This document shows positions 8,561 through 15,514 of a stretch of DNA of 27,522 nt, in pieces (position 1 is the stretch's first letter; each line of letters begins with the position of its first letter). Location of the stretch: positions 1 to 27,522 of the forward strand of contig DDWJ01000017.1 in assembly GCA_002345505.1 (NCBI GenBank), written 5' to 3'. A program made the translations under genes and the position numbers. Source of the stretch: Caryophanales bacterium UBA2289. GTDB lineage: Bacteria > Bacillota_I > Bacilli_A > Izemoplasmatales > Hujiaoplasmataceae. The notes under the pieces are model-generated. The model made no database searches and was not told the DNA's origin. It saw only the letters and a program-made list of their open reading frames with translations.

Positions 8561-8579
8561 CCTTTAGCATACCTAAAGG
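8561..8579. repeat. Inverted repeat next to the recombinase promoter
   Basis: CCTTTAG (8561-8567) and CTAAAGG (8573-8579) form a perfect 7-bp inverted repeat with a 5-nt spacer. No T-run follows on either strand, so it is not a terminator. It sits just upstream of the -35 box of the recombinase operon. Its right half belongs to a 13-nt word, CTAAAGGGTTAAG (8573-8585), that recurs exactly at 27486-27498. Operator or recombinase-binding site are the main options. Confidence 0.45.
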
Positions 8580-8596
8580 GTTAAGTAGGGATATAT

Positions 8597-8649
8597 AAAA
8601 AAAGAAATAGGACATTTGTACTCAATATGAGCATTCATGTCCTATTTCT
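8597..8649 (-). terminator. Rho-independent terminator of the XRE repressor gene
   Basis: Read leftward, a perfect 13-bp stem (AGAAATAGGACAT with its complement, 8649-8637 and 8615-8603) encloses a 21-nt loop that holds a further small stem. A run of seven T on the minus strand (8603-8597) follows directly. It lies downstream of the repressor stop at 8725 and separates that transcript from the recombinase operon. Confidence 0.8.
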
Positions 8650-8691
8650 GATCTTCACCGTTATTTAGTTTACAACATTTGTTTTTGTTTG

Positions 8692-8713
8692 AACATACAC
8701 AACTGAGTATGTT
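8692..8713. repeat. 7-bp inverted repeat downstream of the XRE repressor
   Basis: AACATAC (8692-8698) and GTATGTT (8707-8713) are perfect complements around an 8-nt spacer, just after the repressor stop codon. No T-run follows leftward, so it is not the main terminator. It may protect the mRNA 3' end or bind protein. Confidence 0.3.
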
Positions 8714-8724
8714 TTGAATATTTT

Positions 8725-9471
8725 TTAAATTAAATCAATAATAATCTTTTCGGCAATACCTTGAATCCCTCTTTTAAATGCTTGAGAGTTTAATGTTTTT
8801 AGTTCGTTATTGTAATAGAATGCGACAAGTTTAGGTTGATAAGTGTTTGGCATCAGATGTGCTTTGGTAATAAAACTAATGCGATCATGAACTGGTTTTT
8901 TATGATTGGCTGGATATCCATCAATATCACTTGGAAACATATGAACAAGATATATTCTTTCTTGTTCTGTGATGACATCTGTTGTATCCAATTCAGCATT
9001 TCTAAAGAATATCTTTGATCCTTTCGGTAATTGAAGATGTTGATGATCGTGATCTAGTTCGATCAGATCATAAAGATGCTCTCTAAGTCTTAATCCTTTT
9101 CCCAAACGATACCCTCTAAAAGTCTTATCTTTATAGATATCAGGTCCATGATTCGTTTCTTTATAACGATAAGGTGTAAACCTAAAATTAGCTTGATCAT
9201 TTATTCTGTATGTTCCTAAAATCAAATCATCATCAAAAAGATCATCAATAGGACATATATAATACTCTGCGAGTTCATCTAAAACATTAGCTGGACAATT
9301 AGCCTCACCTTGTTCATAGCGTTTTAAGGATTTTTCACTCATACCAGGAAAGCCAAAAAATTCATTTGCTAAATGACTAATTGTATACCCAAGTTTTTCT
9401 CTCATAATACGACCTATACGCGGATATTTTCCTAGGTTCTCTATATAGATTTCATTTTCAATTTGTGCCAT
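8725..9471 (-). CDS. XRE-family transcriptional regulator
   Basis: The 248-residue protein has an N-terminal XRE/Cro helix-turn-helix (about residues 18-78, including REKLGYTISHLANEF and SEKSLKRYEQGEANCP). A long C-terminal domain follows (about 85-248) that I cannot place firmly. It has the size of a LexA/S24-like sensor region, but I see no convincing Ser/Lys catalytic pair. Start ATG 9471 has AGGAG 8 nt upstream (9480-9484). An in-frame start at 9546 would cover the promoter and operator and is rejected. It is probably the element's repressor, binding the inverted repeat over its own promoter, and it may control the recombinase pair downstream. The target set is inferred from position only. 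Confidence 0.75.
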   Translation of the reverse strand: MAQIENEIYIENLGKYPRIGRIMREKLGYTISHLANEFFGFPGMSEKSLKRYEQGEANCPANVLDELAEYYICPIDDLFDDDLILGTYRINDQANFRFTPYRYKETNHGPDIYKDKTFRGYRLGKGLRLREHLYDLIELDHDHQHLQLPKGSKIFFRNAELDTTDVITEQERIYLVHMFPSDIDGYPANHKKPVHDRISFITKAHLMPNTYQPKLVAFYYNNELKTLNSQAFKRGIQGIAEKIIIDLI

Positions 9472-9505
9472 CGTCTTAACTCCTGTCATTTTTTCACGTA
9501 AGGTT

Positions 9506-9540
9506 ATTATAACAAAACTGCATGAAAAAGCATACAGTTT
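9506..9540 (-). promoter_or_regulatory. Promoter and likely self-operator of the XRE repressor
   Basis: A consensus -10 TATAAT (9511-9506, minus strand) lies 35 bp upstream of the repressor ATG. Just upstream, AAACTGCATG (9515-9524) and CATACAGTTT (9531-9540) form a 10-bp inverted repeat with one mismatch and a 6-nt spacer. This repeat covers the place where the -35 box should be, and no good -35 hexamer is visible. That arrangement fits autorepression by an XRE dimer. Confidence 0.55.
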
Positions 9541-9546
9541 ATTCAC

Positions 9547-10126
9547 CTTATCTTGACATTTTACACAACTTTACGGACCAGCCAGTCCCTTTTTTTGAAA
9601 ATTATCAAAAAACAAGCTAAGAGTTTACTAGGGGTTAAGCACATGAAATTATTTAAGTTTATATATGCAAATGTATAGTATCTCATGAAAACCAATGAGA
9701 AACGATAAGATTGATGCCGGACTAGTTGGACCTATTTTAATCATATTGTTGAAATTTATTTTATGTGTGTTATGAGTTGTTAGAATAGAGTTAGCTCGAG
9801 CAAAGCGTCTCTAGGCTAATAAAGTTTAATGGTTCTTTCTGACACTCGTCATAAAGCCACATTCATAAAAAAACAGATCGATTTAACTAGGAACTGACCT
9901 TCACCAAAATTTCATGTTCATTTTAGTTAGATCACAACCCGTTTTCAATGATGTGTTTATTCATGTGTAGATATGGATAACTTAGAATTGACATGGCTGA
10001 CATTTCCTTTAATCTATTATAGCTTAGTTGACAAGATCAACTTTTTCGCATTCATCAAACTAGTAAATAAATGCGAAAATAACCAAATTTAGAAACAAAG
10101 TAAAGTAAAAGAAAGGTAAAAGATAA
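9547..10126. other. Control region between divergent operons, no gene seen
   Basis: I find no convincing gene in this 580-bp stretch. It holds an 8-bp A/T inverted repeat (9591-9612), a 6-bp inverted repeat (TCTCAT 9681-9686, ATGAGA 9695-9700), and CTAGGGGTTAAG (9628-9639), which resembles the word at 8573-8585. A possible rightward promoter is TTGACA (9988-9993) with TAATCT (10010-10015) at 16-bp spacing. After it, AGTTGA/TCAACT (10026-10042) followed by TTTTT looks like a small attenuator. The structures are numerous for the length, so an origin or att site may lie here. Confidence 0.4.
10043..10079. repeat. 10-bp perfect inverted repeat upstream of the integrase operon
   Basis: TTTTCGCATT (10043-10052) and AATGCGAAAA (10070-10079) are perfect complements around a 17-nt spacer that contains ACTAGT almost exactly at its centre. 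The site lies about 80 bp upstream of the XRE/integrase operon. Candidates are an operator for the small XRE protein, a tyrosine-recombinase core site with imperfect inner arms, or a replication-protein site. The repeat itself is certain; the role is not. Confidence 0.5.
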
Positions 10127-10177
10127 ATGATTAACTGGATAAAAGGGCTAACGCCTTATGGTAACACCCATGTTTAA
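10127..10177 (+). CDS. Possible 16-residue leader peptide
   Basis: ATG 10127 follows a good ribosome site (GAAAGG 10111-10116) and opens MINWIKGLTPYGNTHV before TAA 10175-10177. It overlaps the start of the XRE gene in another frame, whose own ribosome site (AAGGG, 10143-10147) lies inside it. Translation of the leader could expose or block the XRE start. The peptide itself shows no family. Confidence 0.3.
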   Translation: MINWIKGLTPYGNTHV

Positions 10178-10421
10178 AAGAAATTATTTAAAAGCGTTAA
10201 GAGCACAAAAGAACTATACTTTTGATGACTTATCTTTTCATTCTGGGATTAGCCGGAATCACTGTATATCCATCGAACATGGAAGAAGAGGTTCAAGACT
10301 AACATTAGAGATGGCTAAGAAGATAGCAGATGCTTTTGATCTAACACTAGATAAGTTTTATCTGTATGAATCTAAGTATCTAAGTGAAAACAATTTAGTA
10401 AGACCTAGTATCTATGATTAA
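10158..10421 (+). CDS. Small XRE/Cro-type regulator
   Basis: This 87-residue protein is almost entirely one XRE helix-turn-helix domain: LKALRAQKNYTFDDLSFHSG (11-30), then ISRNHCISIEHGRR and LTLEMAKKIADAFDLTLDKF. It is probably the Cro- or repressor-like switch of the integrase operon. ATG 10158 has AAGGG about 10 nt upstream. ATG 10170 is possible but has no ribosome site. Its stop overlaps the integrase start by 8 nt. It likely binds an inverted repeat in the region upstream, with 10043-10079 the best candidate. Confidence 0.8.
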   Translation: MVTPMFKRNYLKALRAQKNYTFDDLSFHSGISRNHCISIEHGRRGSRLTLEMAKKIADAFDLTLDKFYLYESKYLSENNLVRPSIYD

Positions 10422-11376
10422 AAATCATCCTGTAGAATCAGTCATTCAAATATTTCTAGATAATCTAGATTTAAAAGAACAAAGCATTAAAAACTATCAA
10501 AGCGTTTTAAAAAGCTATACGCATTTCTTAAAATCAAGAAATATCAAAGAACCAAAAAGAAGTGATGTCATTAGTTACAGGTCTTATCTGTGGCAAAAGG
10601 GATTGGAATCAACATCGGTACAAAAACATATGGTTGTTGTCAAAGGCTTTTATAAATGGGCAAGACTTTTTCAAAAGCAATTAGGTTTAGATGTATCCTT
10701 TCAAAATGATATTGCTGAAGGGATAAAAGGCGCTAAGATTGAACAAGTCTACAGAAAAGAACCGTTATCCTTAGAACAATCAAAGAAGCTATTAAAAGTC
10801 GCCAGTGATGATTTAAGAAATATCATCCATTTAAGAAACTATACGATTATCTTATTGATGATCATCACTGGCATGAGAACCATTGAAGTCTCAAGAGCAA
10901 AATTATCTGATCTAAGCGTGATCAACAAGGAATCCATTCTTTATATCCAAGGGAAAGGAAAAGACGGTAAGGATCAATTTGTGAAACTACCTCAAGTGCT
11001 AGTGAAAGCAATCAATGATTATAAAGCCAAAAGAGTCGATAAGAATAAGTACTTATTTACAAGACATCTTGGATATGAGTTAGAGGAACCCTTATCAAAA
11101 GATTATATTGGGAGGATGATTAAAAAGATGTTTCAAAAAGCGGGAATCTATTCCGCTAAGGTGACACCACATTCATTAAGACACACCGTGGCTTATATGA
11201 ATCTTAAACATGGTGGATCTTTAGAAGATACTCAACAACTATTAAGACATAAACACATTGAAACTACCTTGATTTATGCTCATAACATTAGAAGGTTAGA
11301 AGATAAATCAGAATATAGAATTGCAAATATATTATTTAATGAAGAAAAAGGAGAAGAACAAGATGGAAACAAGTAG
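10414..11376 (+). CDS. Tyrosine recombinase (phage-type integrase, XerC/D-like)
   Basis: Tyrosine recombinases join and resolve DNA at short core sites through a Tyr-DNA bond. The 320-residue protein has an N-terminal SAM-like core-binding domain (about 5-90) and a catalytic domain (about 115-300). The full catalytic set is visible: Arg155 in ITGMRTIEVS, Lys181/183 in GKGKDGK, His253 and Arg256 in HSLRHT, His279 in LLRHKH, and Tyr288 in LIYAHN. It has the length of Xer and small integrases. It overlaps the XRE gene upstream by 8 nt and the excisionase gene downstream by 14 nt. With an adjacent excisionase it most likely integrates and excises this module rather than resolving chromosome dimers. 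Confidence 0.92.
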   Translation: MIKNHPVESVIQIFLDNLDLKEQSIKNYQSVLKSYTHFLKSRNIKEPKRSDVISYRSYLWQKGLESTSVQKHMVVVKGFYKWARLFQKQLGLDVSFQNDIAEGIKGAKIEQVYRKEPLSLEQSKKLLKVASDDLRNIIHLRNYTIILLMIITGMRTIEVSRAKLSDLSVINKESILYIQGKGKDGKDQFVKLPQVLVKAINDYKAKRVDKNKYLFTRHLGYELEEPLSKDYIGRMIKKMFQKAGIYSAKVTPHSLRHTVAYMNLKHGGSLEDTQQLLRHKHIETTLIYAHNIRRLEDKSEYRIANILFNEEKGEEQDGNK

Positions 11377-11566
11377 TGGATTAAAAAGTTATACGATTAA
11401 AGATGTATCAGCGTTATTACAATTAACACCAAGAACTGTTTATCAATATGTCAAAGCAGGTAAACTAAAAGGCTATAAATTACCAAGTGGATGGCGATTT
11501 AAAGAAAAAGACATTCAAGCATTTATTACATTATATGAAGCAAGAGCAACTAGATATGTCAAGTAA
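11363..11566 (+). CDS. Excisionase-like HTH protein (MerR/HTH_17 type)
   Basis: The 67-residue protein carries a winged helix-turn-helix of the excisionase kind: YTIKDVSALLQLTPRTVYQY (10-29), then VKAGKLKGYKLPSGWRF and KEKDIQAFI. Such proteins bend DNA and steer an integrase toward excision. ATG 11363 has AAGGAG 9 nt upstream (11348-11353). The in-frame ATG at 11321 lies well inside the integrase gene and lacks this site. It overlaps the integrase by 14 nt and the next gene by 11 nt, forming one translation unit. A plain transcription factor is the alternative. Confidence 0.8.
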   Translation: METSSGLKSYTIKDVSALLQLTPRTVYQYVKAGKLKGYKLPSGWRFKEKDIQAFITLYEARATRYVK

Positions 11567-12410
11567 CATGGGTCTTGATTATTTCAATATAGATGTTGAC
11601 ATATTTGATGATGCAAAAATCATCAAATTGATGAAACGATATGGGCCTTTAGGGTTCATATCTTATATCATCACGTTAACCAATGTTTATAAGAAGGGCT
11701 ACTTCTTAGAAGCAAGTGTTGATGATTTAGCTCATATCTTATTAAACCGGATTGGTGGGAAGTATGTATCAGGTAAGTATAAGCTTCAAGAGATTATTTT
11801 ATATATGGCAAGTATCAATTTAATTAGTGCAGAACTCTTAAAACAAAATGTGATTAGTTCTAAAGGGATACAAAAAAGATTCGTTAAGATGACCAAAGGC
11901 AGAAAAGAACAAGATCTATCAAAATATTGGATTTTAGATAAGAAACCTGATAGAGTAGAAAAAATCACTCAAGTCATTGAAGAGAGTTTAGAATCCTATG
12001 TGGATGAAGATTATTTCAATAGCTTATCGAAAGAAGAACAAAAGAAGATTAAAAGAAAAGAAGCAGGACGTAAGAAAATTAAAGAACAAGGTCCAGATAA
12101 GCATTATTTAACATCTTGTTTATTAAATTATCGTTATATTGATGATTATGATCTTGATATTCATCAATACAATCAGCTCTTTGAAGAACTCAATAAAGCT
12201 TATGATCAAGATATTGTCTTTGAAGCAACCAAATATATTTGTAACTACGCATCTAGAAAAACAACACAGATTAGAGATAAGTATCATTTCTTTGAGAAAT
12301 CAATTAATGAGAATTTAAAACTGTTAACGAAAAGAAGAGAAAGAGATCCTAATCAATCTTTTGATGAGTATTTGAATGAATTACTAGATTCAGCATATTA
12401 TAAACAATAA
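11556..12410 (+). CDS. DUF4373 (Lin1244/Lin1753-like) replication-type protein
   Basis: The 284-residue protein opens with the pattern of the DUF4373 N-terminal domain found in phage and plasmid replication proteins: LDYFNIDVDIFDDAKIIKLM (6-25), RYGPLGF and YIITLTNVYKKGYFLEAS. A winged-helix DNA-binding role is typical. The middle and C-terminus are Lys/Glu-rich and helical and I do not recognise a second domain. ATG 11556 overlaps the excisionase gene by 11 nt; ATG 11568 is an alternative start, and neither has a strong ribosome site. It is the last gene of the module and is followed by a terminator. It may start replication of the excised circle. That is inferred from family and position. 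Confidence 0.7.
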   Translation: MSSNMGLDYFNIDVDIFDDAKIIKLMKRYGPLGFISYIITLTNVYKKGYFLEASVDDLAHILLNRIGGKYVSGKYKLQEIILYMASINLISAELLKQNVISSKGIQKRFVKMTKGRKEQDLSKYWILDKKPDRVEKITQVIEESLESYVDEDYFNSLSKEEQKKIKRKEAGRKKIKEQGPDKHYLTSCLLNYRYIDDYDLDIHQYNQLFEELNKAYDQDIVFEATKYICNYASRKTTQIRDKYHFFEKSINENLKLLTKRRERDPNQSFDEYLNELLDSAYYKQ

Positions 12411-12418
12411 TCAATTGG

Positions 12419-12456
12419 ATAACTCTAGGTGTTAAGTCATTTAGAGTTATTTTTTT
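12419..12456 (+). terminator. Rho-independent terminator of the integrase operon
   Basis: A perfect 9-bp stem (ATAACTCTA 12419-12427 with TAGAGTTAT 12442-12450) and a 14-nt loop are followed by a T-run (12450-12456). It lies 9 nt after the DUF4373 stop codon. Confidence 0.85.
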
Positions 12457-12457
12457 A

Positions 12458-12800
12458 TAGTTTAAATGATGAAGTAATAGCTGTTAATAGAACACTTTAG
12501 ACATTAAAGAGTGTAAGATTGATTACATTTAGTTAACATTAGAAATGATGGTGTATTTAAGGATATAGGTTCTGGAAGTTGTTATAACAGGTTCAACTGG
12601 TTAACAATTACCATTATTGTATAAATTGAGTGTAAATTACTGAAGGGATGTGGATATAGAAATATTGATAATTAAAATTGTAAGAATAGCCTAGTATAGG
12701 CGTTTTATGAAAAATAATTAAAATTAATTTATGAATCAAAGGTTCAATAACTTCAGTTTGCTGTAAATGATATCATAAAAACTGAATTTATTAAAAATAT
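12458..12800. other. Non-coding stretch, no gene seen
   Basis: These 343 bases are AT-rich and hold no convincing gene on either strand. The only clear structure is GCCTA-GTA-TAGGC (12689-12701), a 5-bp hairpin followed by GTTTTA, too weak to call a terminator. The stretch may mark the right border of the mobile region, since the polysaccharide operon starts beyond it. Confidence 0.4.
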
Positions 12801-12911
12801 CTATTTAGATCCCCCCCAGTCCATAAGAATTCGAGCGATCAGGGTACCGCGTAGTGGGACGTCTAATTTACGTGGAACCTCATTTTTGAAAATCTGAGAA
12901 ATGGATTTCTA
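12801..12911 (-). pseudogene. GC-rich patch with a 35-codon open stretch, possible gene or IS remnant
   Basis: Within very AT-rich DNA, 12811-12880 is markedly GC-rich and starts with seven C. On the minus strand, a frame bounded by stops at 12911-12909 and 12803-12801 reads through 35 codons without an ATG near its beginning; its middle is EVPRKLDVPLRGTLIARILM. I do not recognise the family. It may be the tail of a decayed gene, an insertion-sequence end or a dispersed repeat. The open frame could be chance. Confidence 0.3.
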
Positions 12912-12949
12912 TATTTCATTCGATTTTAGAACAAAAGTCATAAATGTCC

Positions 12950-12978
12950 TTGTAAAATAAGATTCATTATTATATAAT
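12950..12978 (+). promoter_or_regulatory. Promoter of the polysaccharide operon
   Basis: A -35 box TTGTAA (12950-12955) and a perfect -10 TATAAT (12973-12978) are separated by 17 bp. Transcription would start near 12985, about 30 nt before the first gene. No long attenuator leader is present, so control probably acts at this promoter. The first gene product is the obvious candidate regulator. Confidence 0.65.
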
Positions 12979-13013
12979 AAAATTATTCAATTAGCGAACA
13001 ATGGAAGGTGAGT

Positions 13014-13637
13014 ATGTTGAGTAACAACTCTTTTTTCAAACCAACACCCTTATATAAGGAATTTATGATTCTTGATCTCATTGAGAAAAACAAAAATATT
13101 ACTCAAAGAGAAATGAGCATTGCTATAGGGTCAGCAGTATCGATGGTAAATAATTTCCTTGATGAATATGAGCAAAAAGGATATATCAAAAGAAAATATC
13201 TCTCAACTAAAACAGTTGAGTATTTTGTCACTAAGAATGGGAAAGAAAGAAGAAAATTACTTAACATTTGGTATTTTAAGTCTTCTCAAATTGTTTATCA
13301 ATCAGCTAAAGATAATATCATTTCATTCCTAAATCAAATTATTGAAAGAGGATTTAAGAAGATATTACTTTATGGAGCAGGAGAAGTAGCGGAAATAATG
13401 CTTCAAGTGATTCAAAGCGATGAGAGAATACCTCTAGAGATAGTAGCTGTTGTAGATGACGATCACAGTAAACTTGATGAGGTAATCGTTAACAAAAAAA
13501 TCATATCAAATAATCAAATTCCTGATTATCAACATGATGGGATATTGATTTCTAGTTATACACATCATAAATCAATTTATGAAAAATTACTAAAGAAGCA
13601 ATACAATGTTAATAAAATAATACAATTCTTTGACTAA
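13014..13637 (+). CDS. Winged-helix regulator with C-terminal Rossmann domain
   Basis: The 207-residue protein joins two domains. Residues about 15-85 form a winged helix-turn-helix (NITQREMSIAIGSAVSMVNN, then EYEQKGYIKRKY). Residues about 113-200 form a Rossmann-type nucleotide or sugar-nucleotide binding fold (ILLYGAGEVAE at 117-127, then VVDDDHSKLDE). This layout is known at the head of some polysaccharide clusters, where it is thought to act as a transcription regulator. I start it at ATG 13014 because AAGG (13005-13008) sits 5 nt upstream. The in-frame GTG at 13008 overlaps that site. A sensor that reads a nucleotide or precursor sugar and controls its own operon fits the fusion, but this is inference. 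Confidence 0.7.
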   Translation: MLSNNSFFKPTPLYKEFMILDLIEKNKNITQREMSIAIGSAVSMVNNFLDEYEQKGYIKRKYLSTKTVEYFVTKNGKERRKLLNIWYFKSSQIVYQSAKDNIISFLNQIIERGFKKILLYGAGEVAEIMLQVIQSDERIPLEIVAVVDDDHSKLDEVIVNKKIISNNQIPDYQHDGILISSYTHHKSIYEKLLKKQYNVNKIIQFFD

Positions 13638-13661
13638 CCAAATTGAAGTGAGGATGAAACT

Positions 13662-14285
13662 ATGTTTTATTTAAAGTTTAAAAGATGTTATGATTTTATC
13701 TGTGCTTTCCTTGGTCTATTGTTGTTATCACCAATATACCTAATAATCATTATATCTATAAAGATAGATTCAAAGGGGCCAATCCTATTTAAACAAAAAA
13801 GGGTTGGAAAAAATAAAGTGCATTTCAACGTTTATAAATTTAGAACTATGAGAATAGATACTCCAGCAAATACTCCAACACATTTACTTGAAAATCCTAA
13901 TCAATGGATTACAAAAGTTGGAAAGTTCTTGAGAAAAACAAGTTTAGATGAAATCCCTCAATTGATTAATATTTTAAAAGGTAATATGTCATTTGTGGGA
14001 CCGAGACCGGCACTATGGAATCAATATGATCTTATTGAAGAAAGAGATAAGTATGGAGTACATAAGTTATTACCAGGTATAACAGGTTGGGCTCAAGTAA
14101 ATGGGCGTGATAAATTGTTAATCACAGATAAGGCCAAATTAGATGGTGAATATTTAAAACATCTGAACTTATGGACCGACATTAAATTATTTATCAAAAC
14201 ATTTATTGTAGTATTTAAAAGTGATGGTGTGGTTGAAGGCGGAACCGGAACATTAGAAAAGAAACAAAAAAATCATCAAAAATAA
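13662..14285 (+). CDS. Initiating sugar-phosphate transferase (PglC/WcaJ-type)
   Basis: This enzyme moves a sugar-1-phosphate from a UDP-sugar to undecaprenyl phosphate, which starts each polysaccharide repeat unit at the inner face of the membrane. The 207-residue protein is the small PglC-like form: one N-terminal hydrophobic helix (about 10-33), then KFRTM (59-63), the catalytic Asp96-Glu97 in SLDEIPQ, GNMSFVGPRP and LLPGITGWAQVNGRD. It lacks the extra membrane helices of full-length WcaJ. The ribosome site GAGG (13650-13653) lies 8 nt upstream of ATG 13662. The sugar cannot be read from sequence. HexNAc-type donors such as diNAcBac, FucNAc precursors or GlcNAc are usual for this size class. 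Confidence 0.9.
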   Translation: MFYLKFKRCYDFICAFLGLLLLSPIYLIIIISIKIDSKGPILFKQKRVGKNKVHFNVYKFRTMRIDTPANTPTHLLENPNQWITKVGKFLRKTSLDEIPQLINILKGNMSFVGPRPALWNQYDLIEERDKYGVHKLLPGITGWAQVNGRDKLLITDKAKLDGEYLKHLNLWTDIKLFIKTFIVVFKSDGVVEGGTGTLEKKQKNHQK

Positions 14286-14299
14286 AGTAGGACATAGAT

Positions 14300-15514
14300 A
14301 TGAAAATTTTAGTAATATCTCAATATTATTATCCTGAACAATTCAAGATAAATGACATTTGTGAGCAACTTGTAAAAAATGGATACGATGTGAGTGTAAT
14401 TACTGGATTACCTAACTATCCAATGGGCAAAACGCCAAAGGAGTATCGATTTTGGAAAAAACGTAAAGAAATAATTAATGGTGTGAAAGTATCACGATGT
14501 TTTGAAATTGGCCGAAAAAAAGGTGCCTTTGGTTTAGCATTGAATTATCTAAGTTTTATGTTATCTGCTTCATTCAAAGTAATTTTTATGAAAAAAGATT
14601 TTGATATTATTTTTGTTTACCAACTATCTCCAGTTACAATGGCGTTTCCAGGAGTGTTATTAAAAAAGATGACTCGAAAACCATTGTATTTGTATTCATG
14701 TGATATTTGGCCAGAATCTATCAAGAATATACTTTCAAATGAGAATGGTATCATTTTTAGATTAATTAGAAGATTTAGTAAGTATATTTATAAACGATGT
14801 GATGCAATATCTGTGACATCAAAACCATTTATAGATTATTTTATTAATCTTCATAATATTCCTATTGATAGAATTTCTTATATTCCACAACATGCCGAAG
14901 ACCTAAATTTAGAATTGAATTCAGACCAAATAGATGATGTCACTGACTTTGTATTTATGGGTAATATTGGAATTGCTCAGGACATTGATTGTATTTTAAA
15001 TGCTACTGAAGTTATTAAAGATATTCCAAAGTTTAGAGTGCATTTCGTTGGTGATGGTTCATATCTAAAAAAAAGCAAGCTAATTGTCAAAGAGAAGAAT
15101 TTAGATCACATCGTTGTTTTTCATGGTAGACATCAAATGGAAGAAATGCCCAAATTCTACAAAATTGCTGACGCGTGTCTTCTTACATTGAAAGCTGACA
15201 ATTTAATAGGTTTAACCATGCCTTCAAAACTTCAAGGTTATATGTCTGCAGGCAAGGTGGTAATTGGAGCGATTAATGGTGCAGCACAAGAAGTAATTAA
15301 AGAGTCACAATGTGGCATATGCGTAAATGCAGGTGACTCAATGGCCTTATCATTGGCAATGAAAGATTTTATTGTTAGTAATGATGATTATAAAGATTGT
15401 GGAAAAAATGGAAGAGATTATTTTATTAAACATTTTACAAAAGAAATTTTCATGAATAGATTCGAAAAAATAATAAATGAATTAGTGGAGGATAATGCAC
15501 ATGTTCAAAGATAA
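14300..15514 (+). CDS. WbuB-like family 4 glycosyltransferase
   Basis: The 404-residue GT-B enzyme begins MKILVISQYYYPEQFKINDI and continues GLPNYPMGK, the N-terminal signature of WbuB-type family 4 transferases. The middle has a hydrophobic stretch (about 80-100) and LYSCDIWPES. The C-terminal donor domain holds FMGNIGIAQDI and MPSKLQGYMSAGK. In known clusters, WbuB homologues sit beside genes for UDP-L-FucNAc and are assigned as L-FucNAc transferases. Here the next three genes are exactly those enzymes, which supports the same role. It probably adds the second sugar on the lipid carrier. Its end overlaps the next gene by 14 nt. Confidence 0.85.
   Translation: MKILVISQYYYPEQFKINDICEQLVKNGYDVSVITGLPNYPMGKTPKEYRFWKKRKEIINGVKVSRCFEIGRKKGAFGLALNYLSFMLSASFKVIFMKKDFDIIFVYQLSPVTMAFPGVLLKKMTRKPLYLYSCDIWPESIKNILSNENGIIFRLIRRFSKYIYKRCDAISVTSKPFIDYFINLHNIPIDRISYIPQHAEDLNLELNSDQIDDVTDFVFMGNIGIAQDIDCILNATEVIKDIPKFRVHFVGDGSYLKKSKLIVKEKNLDHIVVFHGRHQMEEMPKFYKIADACLLTLKADNLIGLTMPSKLQGYMSAGKVVIGAINGAAQEVIKESQCGICVNAGDSMALSLAMKDFIVSNDDYKDCGKNGRDYFIKHFTKEIFMNRFEKIINELVEDNAHVQR

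Noticed and set aside
8499..8615. N-terminal extension of the first serine recombinase
   Set aside because: The open frame crosses a promoter and part of a terminator, and a strong ribosome site supports the start at 8498.
9575..9597. Terminator (GGAC/GTCC followed by seven T)
   Set aside because: The stem is only 4 bp and no rightward gene precedes it, so it is mentioned only as a chance-level hairpin.
12689..12706. Terminator from GCCTA/TAGGC hairpin
   Set aside because: The stem is 5 bp and only four T follow; a much stronger terminator already lies at 12419-12456.
12820..12850. Cloning-vector polylinker contamination
   Set aside because: GAATTC and GGTACC occur close together, but the bases between and around them do not match the common pUC polylinker, and the flanks are ordinary AT-rich DNA.
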